A DNA stretch of 14,932 bases, from the NCBI GenBank assembly GCA_035574295.1, contig DATLYX010000034.1, positions 1-14,932 of the forward strand. Direction: 5' to 3'. Source of the stretch: PNAI01 sp035574295. Its GTDB lineage: Bacteria > Pseudomonadota > Alphaproteobacteria > Rhizobiales > Xanthobacteraceae. Both the position numbers and the translations under genes were made by a program. The first letter of the stretch is position 1, and every line of letters starts with the position of its first letter. Positions 1 through 5,561 of this stretch are shown here, piece after piece. A model generated the notes under the pieces. That model was not told the origin of the DNA, ran no database searches, and worked only from the letters and a program-made list of their open reading frames with translations.

Positions 1-839
1 GCGAGCGCGGGCGCTTCCTCTGCGGCCGCGACAACCCCGGAGGCGGCGGCCGCAGCGTCCTTGCGCTCATATTCGCGATAGGACAGGTAGCCGAGCGGCA
101 GCGAGGCAAGATAGAGCAGCGTGCCGACGGTGAGCACCTCCCACGGATAGGCGATCAAGAGGGCAAAAAACAGCACCACCAGCACGAACACCGGCAGCAC
201 CATCTCCGGCGGCACGCGCTTGCCGACGCGCTTGCCGGAAAACACCGGCAGGCGCGACACCATCAGCAGCGCGATGAACAGCGTGTAGAGGAAAGTGAAC
301 GGCTTCACCAACAGATTGTGCGGCATGCCGAGCAGCTGCACGTAAAGCGGCAGCAGCACGGTGATGGCGCCGGCAGGTGCCGGCATACCGACGAAGAAAT
401 TGGCGGCCCAGGGCGGGCGCTTGGGGTCCTCGGCCAGCACGTTGAAGCGAGCGAGCCGCAAACCTGCGCAGAGCGCGAACACCAGCGCCGCGATCCAACC
501 CACGGAGCCGTATTCCTTCAGGCCCCACTGGAACAGGATCAGCGCCGGCGCGACGCCGAAATTCACGAAGTCGGCCAGGCTGTCGAGCTCGGCGCCGAAG
601 CGCGAGGTGCCTTTGAGCATGCGGGCGAGCCGACCGTCGAGGCCGTCGAGCAGCGCGGCGAAGACGATGGCATAGAGCGCCCATTCGAATTTGAGCTCGA
701 TGGCCAGCCGAATGGCGGTGAGCCCTGCGCACAGCGCCAGCAGCGTGATCAGATTCGGGAGCAGCGTGCGCAGGGGAATCGCGCGAAAACGCCGCCGCCG
801 GCTCTCGGTACGCTCCGGCTCGAAGGAGGGAAAGATCAT
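1..839 (-). CDS. pssA: CDP-diacylglycerol--serine O-phosphatidyltransferase (phosphatidylserine synthase), partial at C-terminus
   Basis: Makes phosphatidylserine from CDP-diacylglycerol and serine in the inner membrane; the product feeds Psd encoded just upstream. The frame stays open from the ATG at 839 to the left edge (279 codons) and has no stop in the window, so the C-terminus is missing. The CDP-alcohol phosphatidyltransferase signature is complete: D68-G69-x2-A72-R73-x8-G82-x3-D86-x3-D90. A basic N-terminus (residues 13-25) is followed by several hydrophobic spans, and the visible tail is an Ala/Glu-rich extension after about residue 258. An in-frame TGA 15 bp upstream (852-854) leaves the ATG at 839 as the only good start; its ribosome site is weak. 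It lies 63 bp downstream of psd on the same strand, so co-transcription is likely. Family assignment is firm; exact length is unknown. Confidence 0.93.
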   Translation of the reverse strand, partial: MIFPSFEPERTESRRRRFRAIPLRTLLPNLITLLALCAGLTAIRLAIELKFEWALYAIVFAALLDGLDGRLARMLKGTSRFGAELDSLADFVNFGVAPALILFQWGLKEYGSVGWIAALVFALCAGLRLARFNVLAEDPKRPPWAANFFVGMPAPAGAITVLLPLYVQLLGMPHNLLVKPFTFLYTLFIALLMVSRLPVFSGKRVGKRVPPEMVLPVFVLVVLFFALLIAYPWEVLTVGTLLYLASLPLGYLSYREYERKDAAAAASGVVAAAEEAPAL

Positions 840-902
840 GTTGTCACTATATCAGGCGGGTTGGGCCAATTCCATGGCGCGGCGAAAAACCGCGCTGCCG
901 CC

Positions 903-1601
903 TCAGCTTGCGCGGAAATTACGCACGGTGTCGGCGGGCACGAGATCGGCGAGGACGGTTTCGCCGGCGATCGCGGTCTGGCCTTCGCCGACCAGGGGAC
1001 GCGTGTCGGCCGGAAAATACACATCGACCCGCGAACCGAAGCGGATCATGCCGATGCGGTCGCCGGCGGTGACCTCCTGCCCTTCGCGCACGAAGGGCAC
1101 GATGCGGCGCGCAATCAGTCCGGCGATCTGCACCACGCCGATGCGGCCGCCGGGGAAAGCGATCACGCTGCCGAGGCGCTCGTTCTCCTCGCTCGCCTTG
1201 TCGAGGTCGGCGTTCAGGAATTTTCCCGGGCGGTACGCCATGCGCTCGATACGGCCGCTGACCGGGGCGCGGTTGATGTGGCAGTCGAACACGCTCATGA
1301 AGATGGAGATGCGCGGCAGCGGCAGTTCCCCGAGATTGAGCTCGGGCGGCGGCACGGCGAGCGTCACCTGGCACACGCGGCCGTCGGCCGGCGCGATGAT
1401 CAGGCCGTCGCGTACCGGCGCCACGCGCTGCGGGTCGCGAAAGAAATAGGCGCACCAGGCGGTGAGCACGGTGCCGACCCAACCGAGCGGCGGCCACAGG
1501 TAGAAGAAGATGAGACTCAAGAGCGCAAGCCCGCCGACGAAGGGATAGCCCTCGGGATGCACGGGTGCGAGTTGGTTGCGAAGGGAGTCGGCGATAGACA
1601 T
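903..1601 (-). CDS. psd: Phosphatidylserine decarboxylase proenzyme
   Basis: Decarboxylates phosphatidylserine to phosphatidylethanolamine at the inner membrane. The protein is 232 residues, typical of the short proenzyme form (about 210-235 residues) common in alphaproteobacteria. The self-cleavage site is F188-G189-S190; in the family the Ser becomes the pyruvoyl group of the small subunit. Other conserved features are P71-A72-D73-G74, D106-C107-H108-I109-N110-R111-A112-P113 and a hydrophobic N-terminal segment (about residues 20-50) containing the membrane anchor. I chose the ATG at 1601 because AGGA lies about 6-9 bases upstream; an in-frame ATG at 1688 would add 29 residues that look like translated intergenic sequence. 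It precedes pssA, giving the two-step pathway in one probable operon. A perfect TTGAT-N4-ATCAA palindrome lies 12 bp upstream of the start. Confidence 0.95.
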   Translation of the reverse strand: MSIADSLRNQLAPVHPEGYPFVGGLALLSLIFFYLWPPLGWVGTVLTAWCAYFFRDPQRVAPVRDGLIIAPADGRVCQVTLAVPPPELNLGELPLPRISIFMSVFDCHINRAPVSGRIERMAYRPGKFLNADLDKASEENERLGSVIAFPGGRIGVVQIAGLIARRIVPFVREGQEVTAGDRIGMIRFGSRVDVYFPADTRPLVGEGQTAIAGETVLADLVPADTVRNFRAS

Positions 1602-1613
1602 GCGTGATCCTGC

Positions 1614-1627
1614 TTGATGCGCATCAA
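1614..1627. promoter_or_regulatory. Candidate FNR/FixK/AadR-type box (anaerobox) before psd
   Basis: The 14-bp sequence TTGATGCGCATCAA is a perfect palindrome and matches the TTGAT-N4-ATCAA consensus bound by Crp/Fnr-family regulators such as FNR, FnrL, FixK and AadR. It ends 12 bp upstream of the psd ATG. If psd starts at 1601, the site is too close to the gene for ordinary activation at about -41.5 and would fit repression, or a transcript running the other way. The motif is seen directly; its function is inference. Confidence 0.45.
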
Positions 1628-1632
1628 TTGCT

Positions 1633-1655
1633 CCCTCTCGCCTTCGGCGGAGGGG
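1633..1655. repeat. Imperfect GC-rich hairpin in the psd leader
   Basis: A C/T-rich arm and a G/A-rich arm flank the loop TTC: CGCC (1639-1642) pairs with GGCG (1646-1649), and the outer part pairs imperfectly. It resembles the C-rich/G-rich palindromes at 1854-1937, 4795-4884 and 7825-7848, suggesting one dispersed family in decay. Confidence 0.45.
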
Positions 1656-1774
1656 TGGCGCGCGAACGGTCCTAGCAGACGACATCAACGATGTAAGGGC
1701 CTATGCCTATCGTTCGAATCTGTAGCCGCCGAATCGATGCGCATGCCGCCGATACCATAATCTACGGTCCGCTG

Positions 1775-1830
1775 GGCCATGTTTTCATCGGCCATGTTTT
1801 CTTCGGCCATGTTCCTTGGCCATGTTCCTT
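1775..1830. repeat. Short tandem repeat, four copies of a GGCCATGTT core
   Basis: Four head-to-tail copies each begin with GGCCATGTT, at 1775, 1790, 1805 and 1818. The first two units are 15 bp (GGCCATGTTTTC plus ATC or TTC) and the last two are identical 13-bp units (GGCCATGTTCCTT). The near-identity of copies points to recent slippage expansion. It is noncoding as far as I can see. Confidence 0.8.
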
Positions 1831-1853
1831 GCCAATTGGTGTGAGGCGAGCGC

Positions 1854-1937
1854 CCCCTCTCCCGCCTCGCTCACTGCGTTCGCTCGACACCCTCTCCCCC
1901 GCAAACGCGGGGAAGAGGGGAAGCGGGCGGAGAGGGG
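1854..1937. repeat. Nested GC-rich intergenic palindrome (REP/BIME-like)
   Basis: The outer arms are 1854-1866 (CCCCTCTCCCGCC) and 1925-1937 (GGGCGGAGAGGGG), which pair imperfectly. The inner arms are 1890-1902 (CCCTCTCCCCCGC) and 1907-1919 (GCGGGGAAGAGGG), pairing at 12 of 13 bases. Between the left arms lies a segment alternating CGCTC/GTTCGCTC motifs (1867-1889). It sits 33 bp downstream of the ABC transporter stop and could end that transcript, but the architecture is that of the mosaic palindromes scattered through rhizobial genomes. Confidence 0.65.
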
Positions 1938-1969
1938 AATCGCAGCCTTCTGCTCTGTTCCGCCGCGGC

Positions 1970-3961
1970 CTATTCTGCGGCGGCAGGGGTGACGCCGTTC
2001 GCAGGCAGGGGCTCGGCCGGCGCGAGCGCGTCGGGTGCGGGCGGCGGGTTGCGGTTCGGCGCAACCGGTTCGTCGGCCACCTGCGCGAGTTTTTCGCGCG
2101 CGGCTTCCGCTTCGCGCTGGCGGTTCCACATGCTGGCGTAGAGGCCGCCCTTGGCCAGAAGCTCATGGTGCGTGCCGCGCTCGGAGATCACGCCGCGGTC
2201 AAGTACGATGATTTCATCGGCGCCGACGATGGTTGAGAGCCGGTGCGCGATCACGAGCGTGGTGCGATTTTTGGACACCCGTTCCAGTGCGTCCTGGATT
2301 TCCTTTTCGGTGTGGCTGTCGAGCGCGGAGGTGGCCTCGTCGAGCACCAGAATCGGTGGGCCTTTCAGGATGGTGCGCGCAATCGCCACACGCTGCTTCT
2401 CGCCGCCGGAGAGTTTTAAACCGCGTTCACCCACTTCGGTCTCGTAGCCGCGCGGAGAGGCGCGGATGAAGTCGTCGATCTGGGCGAGCCGGGCGGCCTC
2501 CTCCACCTCGGCGTCGGTCGCTTCCCAGCGGCCGTAGCGGATGTTGTAGCGGATGGTGTCGTTGAACAACACGGTGTCCTGCGGCACCATGCCGATGGCC
2601 GCGCGCAGCGATTTTTGCGTGACCTCGCGAATGTCCTGACCGTCGATCAGGATGCGTCCGCCGGTCACATCGTAGAAGCGGAACAGGAGCCGCGAGATCG
2701 TGCTCTTGCCGGCGCCGGAGGGGCCGACGATGGCCACCGTCTTGCCGGCGGGCACCTCAAAACTCACGCCCTTCAGAATCGGGCGCGCGGGCTCGTAGGC
2801 AAAGCAGACGTCCTCGAAGCGGATCGAGCCGGCGGTCACTTTGAGCGGCCTGGCGGTGGGCGCATCCTCGATCTCGGGTTTGCGCGCAAGCACGGAAAAC
2901 ATGATCTCGATGTCGGTCACTGCCTGCTTGATCTCGCGGTACACCATGCCCATGAAATTGAGCGGCTGGTAGAGCTGGATCATGATGGCGTTGATCATCA
3001 CGAAATCGCCGACCGTGTTGACACCATCGCGCACGCCATAGGCGCACATCACCATTGCCGCGCCGAGGCCGGCGGTGAAAATCGCCGCCTGGCCGGCGTT
3101 GAGCACCGCGAGCGAGGTGTAGGATCTGACGCTCATCTCCTCGTAGCGGGCCATGGCGCGGTCGTAGCGGGCGCGCTCGCGGTCTTCGGCGTTGAAGTAT
3201 TTGACCGTCTCGTAGTTGAGCAGCGAGTCGATCGCCTTGGTGTTGGCGTCGGAGTCGCTCTCGTTCATGCGGCGGCGGATGGCGATGCGCCATTCGGTGG
3301 CGGCGTAGGTGAAGCCCATGTACAGCGCCACGGTGGCGACGATCACCACCACGTAGCGCCAGTCGAACTGATACAGCAGCACCACGACGATCAGGCCCAG
3401 CTCCACCACCGTGGGCGCGGCCTGCAGGATCACCATGCGCACGATGGTCTCAATCCCGTTGCGGCCGCGCTCCAGCACGCGCGTGAGCCCGCCGGTCTTG
3501 CGCTCGAGATGAAAGCGCAGCGACAACAGATGCATGTGCTCGAAGGTGAGGATGGCGAGCCGTCGCACCGCGTGCATGGCCACCTTGGCGAACAGGCCGT
3601 CGCGCAACTGCGTGAGGCCCGCCATGGCAATGCGCATCACGGCATAGGCGAGGGTCAGCAGGACCGGTGCGGCGACCGCCCAGGTGAGCCAGGAGCTCAG
3701 CCAGGACTCGGGCGCGAACGGCGCGCTGCCCGGGCCGACCAGCGCATCGGTCGCCCATTTGAAGGTGAACGGCACGGCCACGGTGGCGAGCTTGGCCAGC
3801 AACAGCAAGACCGCCGCCAGCAGCACGCGCATCTGCAAATCGCGGCGGTCCGCAGGCCAGATGAACGGCCACAGCCGACGCAGCGTGCGCAACAAGGAGC
3901 CGCCGCCGGCGGAAATCTCCCGTCGCATCGCTTGGGTCGAACGAATGTGGATTTCGGACAT
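1970..3961 (-). CDS. Atm1/HMT-type ABC half-exporter (fused permease and ATPase)
   Basis: An inner-membrane exporter half that should work as a homodimer. The 663 residues comprise a cytosolic N-terminus (1-42), six membrane spans at about 45-350 and a nucleotide-binding domain at about 378-610. The latter has Walker A G413-P-S-G-A-G-K-S-T421, signature L517-S-G-G-E521, Walker B I537-L-V-L-D-E542 and H-loop H573. The segment L247-L-N-Y-E-T-V-K-Y-F256 is characteristic of Atm1/ABCB7 and HMT1 relatives, known to export glutathione-linked sulfur species or metal-glutathione complexes; that substrate is inferred here. The last 45 residues are a low-complexity Pro/Ala tail. No good ribosome site precedes the ATG at 3961; M12 (ATG at 3928) is an alternative start. 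It diverges from the LOG gene. Lipid A exporter MsbA is a less likely alternative because of the Atm1-like motif. Confidence 0.9.
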   Translation of the reverse strand: MSEIHIRSTQAMRREISAGGGSLLRTLRRLWPFIWPADRRDLQMRVLLAAVLLLLAKLATVAVPFTFKWATDALVGPGSAPFAPESWLSSWLTWAVAAPVLLTLAYAVMRIAMAGLTQLRDGLFAKVAMHAVRRLAILTFEHMHLLSLRFHLERKTGGLTRVLERGRNGIETIVRMVILQAAPTVVELGLIVVVLLYQFDWRYVVVIVATVALYMGFTYAATEWRIAIRRRMNESDSDANTKAIDSLLNYETVKYFNAEDRERARYDRAMARYEEMSVRSYTSLAVLNAGQAAIFTAGLGAAMVMCAYGVRDGVNTVGDFVMINAIMIQLYQPLNFMGMVYREIKQAVTDIEIMFSVLARKPEIEDAPTARPLKVTAGSIRFEDVCFAYEPARPILKGVSFEVPAGKTVAIVGPSGAGKSTISRLLFRFYDVTGGRILIDGQDIREVTQKSLRAAIGMVPQDTVLFNDTIRYNIRYGRWEATDAEVEEAARLAQIDDFIRASPRGYETEVGERGLKLSGGEKQRVAIARTILKGPPILVLDEATSALDSHTEKEIQDALERVSKNRTTLVIAHRLSTIVGADEIIVLDRGVISERGTHHELLAKGGLYASMWNRQREAEAAREKLAQVADEPVAPNRNPPPAPDALAPAEPLPANGVTPAAAE

Positions 3962-4172
3962 CAGGGGCGGCCAGAGGGACGGGCCGCGCAGGGGGCAGAC
4001 CGTCGTACGGTGCTGATTTTCAACGGTTCTTAGATATAGGAGTTTTTTACCGCGGCAATGCTTACATTATACGGGCGCCGCCGGGGGATTCGGCCTTCGG
4101 CGGCGCAAAAAGTCAGGCGCGGGACGGGGCGCCACAGCCAAGCCACGACGGACAGGTCATAATCAAGCCTCC
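3962..4172. promoter_or_regulatory. Divergent control region between the ABC exporter and LOG gene
   Basis: Both promoters should lie in these 211 bp. A minus-strand TATAAT (4066-4071) could be the -10 box for the exporter, giving a leader of roughly 100 nt, but I see no matching -35 element. Beside it is a perfect 9-bp inverted repeat, GCGCCGCCG (4075-4083) and CGGCGGCGC (4098-4106), with a 14-base loop. The stretch 4010-4070 is markedly more AT-rich than its surroundings, as expected for a promoter. Confidence 0.4.
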
Positions 4173-4775
4173 ATGAGTCTCATTCGAAGGGTTTGCGTGT
4201 ATTGCGGGTCGGGGCCCGGTGCAGACCCCGCGTTCGTCGCGGCGGCGCGCGCGTTCGGCAAAATTTTGGCGCAGAACAAGGTGCGGCTGATCTACGGCGG
4301 CGGCTCGATCGGGCTCATGGGCGCGATCGCAACCTCCGTGCTCGACCACGGCGGCGAAGTGACCGGCATCATTCCCGAGTTTCTGCGCGAGCGGGAGCTC
4401 GCGCTGCAGCGCGTGCAGGAGATGATCGTCACGCGCAGCCTGCACGAACGCAAACAGATCATGTTCGAGCGGGCGGATGCGTTCGTGGCGCTGCCCGGCG
4501 GCATCGGCACGCTGGAGGAACTGGTGGAGCAACTCACCTGGGCGCAGCTCGGCCGGCACAAGAAGCCGATCATGCTCGCCAACGTGAACGGATTCTGGAA
4601 TCCGCTTCTCGCGCTGCTCGATCACATGACCGAGCTGAAGTTCATCCGTTCGGGTCTGTCGGTGCGCTATCTCGTGGTGGAGCGCGTCGAGGACATTTTG
4701 CCCCGGCTCGAGGAAGCCGCGCGCATGGCCGCCCCCGCGGAGGCCGCGCACGCTCCGGTGCCGGAGAAGATGTAG
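4173..4775 (+). CDS. LOG-family protein (cytokinin riboside 5'-monophosphate phosphoribohydrolase-like; TIGR00730 type)
   Basis: A Rossmann-fold enzyme of the group once annotated as lysine decarboxylase. Characterised LOG members hydrolyse nucleoside 5'-monophosphates at the N-glycosidic bond, releasing free base (free cytokinin in plants and some bacteria) and ribose 5-phosphate. The 200 residues contain the nucleotide-binding Y41-G-G-G-S-I-G-L-M-G50, R93-K94, and the family hallmark P108-G-G-I-G-T-L-E-E116. R93 and E116 are the expected catalytic pair by motif. Length matches the family (about 190-210). The ATG at 4173 starts at the typical family N-terminus (MSLIRRVCVYCGS), although its ribosome site is poor. 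It is a single-gene unit, divergent from the ABC exporter and convergent with the VOC gene. Natural substrate is not deducible from sequence. Confidence 0.93.
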   Translation: MSLIRRVCVYCGSGPGADPAFVAAARAFGKILAQNKVRLIYGGGSIGLMGAIATSVLDHGGEVTGIIPEFLRERELALQRVQEMIVTRSLHERKQIMFERADAFVALPGGIGTLEELVEQLTWAQLGRHKKPIMLANVNGFWNPLLALLDHMTELKFIRSGLSVRYLVVERVEDILPRLEEAARMAAPAEAAHAPVPEKM

Positions 4776-4794
4776 CCGGCTGCAATCCAGCAAT

Positions 4795-4884
4795 CCTCTC
4801 CCGTTTGCGGAGAAACTTTCCATTCCGCATGCGGCAGAAACTTCCCTCTCCCGCTTGCGGAAATTTTCCCTCTCCCGCTTGCGG
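4795..4884. repeat. Degenerate tandem array of a CCTCTCCCGCTTGCGG element
   Basis: Copies lie at 4795-4810 (one change: CCCGTTTGCGG), 4823-4837 (diverged), 4845-4860 and 4869-4884; the last two are identical and start 24 bp apart. The spacers carry similar GAAACTTTC/AAATTTTC-like words. A related single copy occurs at 7830-7842 upstream of the GNAT gene. Confidence 0.75.
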
Positions 4885-4908
4885 GCAGGGCCATCGCATT
4901 CGGATTTT

Positions 4909-5019
4909 CCTCCCCCTGAGGGTGGCCGAGCGGAGCGAGGCCGGGTGGGGTCACGCGCGGCACAAACTCACCCCCACCCGACGCGCTTCGCGCGTCGGCC
5001 TCCCCCTTTCAGGGGGAGG
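4909..5019. repeat. Composite palindromic intergenic element
   Basis: The outer arms CCTCCCCCTGA (4909-4919) and TCAGGGGGAGG (5009-5019) are perfectly complementary over 11 bp. Inside are GGGTGGGGT with a partner ACCCCCACCC, and a perfect 9-bp hairpin, CCGACGCGC (4978-4986), TTC, GCGCGTCGG (4990-4998). The layout of several nested inverted repeats within about 110 bp is that of a REP-type bacterial interspersed mosaic element. Confidence 0.7.
4999..5019. terminator. Candidate bidirectional terminator hairpin between LOG and VOC genes
   Basis: CCTCCCCCT, loop TTC, AGGGGGAGG forms a perfect 9-bp stem, followed on the plus strand by TTTGGTTC. It lies between convergent genes. The T-tract is weak, so a role in termination is plausible but not certain; it is also part of the composite palindrome. 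Confidence 0.4.
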
Positions 5020-5097
5020 TTTGGTTCAAATGCGATCGCCCTATGCAAGGGGGGAGATGGGAGATCGATGCTGGGTCTCATGAAGGACGCGCCGGTA

Positions 5098-5481
5098 TCA
5101 GTTGGTGCCGGTCAGGAACGTCACCACCTCGATGCGGTTGCCGTCGAGGTCGCGGATGAAAGCGGCGTAGTATTTGTCGCTGTATTCAGGCCGCATGCCG
5201 GGCGGGCCGTCGCAGGTGCCGCCGGCGCGGAGCGCGGCGGCATGAAAGGCGTCAACGGCATCCTTGCCGCGCGCGCGGATGCAAATGTGCACGCCGGTGT
5301 CCGGCTCGACCGGCCGCATGGCGGGACGATGGTTGAGCCAGAATTCCGGATAGGTTTTCCCGAACCCCGTGCTGGCCGGCCAGTCGCGCAGCTTGCTCAT
5401 GCCGAGCGTGCCGAGCACGGCTTGGTAAAATCTCGTCGCGCGATCAAGGTCGCGGACGGCAATGGAGACGTGGTCGATCAT
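5098..5481 (-). CDS. VOC-family (glyoxalase/bleomycin-resistance-fold) protein
   Basis: A 127-residue single-domain vicinal-oxygen-chelate protein with two beta-alpha-beta-beta-beta halves. The four usual metal-ligand positions are filled by H4, E46, H65 and E118, so a metal-dependent enzyme such as a lyase, isomerase or dioxygenase is possible; glyoxalase I itself is only one option and the substrate cannot be assigned. The C-terminal half carries the common signature around Y104-AAFIRDLDGNRIE118. The ATG at 5481 is preceded by GGGGA about 8 bases upstream. It lies 80 bp downstream of cimA on the same strand and could be the last gene of that transcript or have its own promoter. It converges on the LOG gene. 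Confidence 0.9.
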   Translation of the reverse strand: MIDHVSIAVRDLDRATRFYQAVLGTLGMSKLRDWPASTGFGKTYPEFWLNHRPAMRPVEPDTGVHICIRARGKDAVDAFHAAALRAGGTCDGPPGMRPEYSDKYYAAFIRDLDGNRIEVVTFLTGTN

Positions 5482-5561
5482 TTGCGCATCCCCGAATCGT
5501 GTCCCGGGACTCTGCCGTTCAGCTCTGCCCGTCTGCGGTCCGCCTGTGGGGGAACGGGTGT

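Larger units (their letters stand above)
1602..1969. other. Noncoding region between the ABC transporter stop and the psd start
   Basis: This 368-bp stretch has no convincing gene. Reading toward psd, it should contain the psd-pssA promoter, but I cannot pick a clear -35/-10 pair. It holds a nested GC-rich palindrome (1854-1937), a four-copy short tandem repeat (1775-1830), two GANTC sites 15 bp apart (1716-1720 and 1731-1735), an imperfect C-rich/G-rich hairpin (1633-1655) and an FNR/FixK-like palindrome (1614-1627). Open frames across it translate the repeats and resemble no protein. Confidence 0.7.
4776..5097. other. Repeat-rich gap between convergent LOG and VOC genes
   Basis: This 322-bp gap has no gene. 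It contains four degenerate copies of a CCTCTCCCGCTTGCGG element followed by a larger composite palindrome with several hairpins. One of the last hairpins is suited to ending transcription. The remainder, 5020-5097, shows nothing I recognise. Confidence 0.75.

Noticed and set aside
318..1607. Plus-strand open frame (429 codons) opposite pssA and psd
   Set aside because: It overlaps two recognised genes completely on the other strand and its translation is low-complexity His/Glu/Ala/Arg sequence.
1705..1735. Possible tRNA fragment, because GTTCGAATC resembles a T-loop
   Set aside because: The flanking bases pair poorly, and no acceptor, D-arm or anticodon arm can be drawn upstream or on the other strand.
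1703..2236. Plus-strand frame containing repeated G-H-V-F/G-H-V-P peptides
   Set aside because: The peptide repeat is just translation of the GGCCATGTT tandem repeat, and the frame then runs antisense into the ABC exporter.
2615..4033. Plus-strand open frame (472 codons) opposite the ABC exporter
   Set aside because: The minus strand encodes a complete exporter with all ATPase motifs; this frame is its antisense shadow.
4795..4884. CRISPR-like array of CCTCTCCCGCTTGCGG repeats
   Set aside because: The repeats are only about 16 bp and degenerate, the spacers are 8-34 bp and similar to each other, and no cas gene is present.
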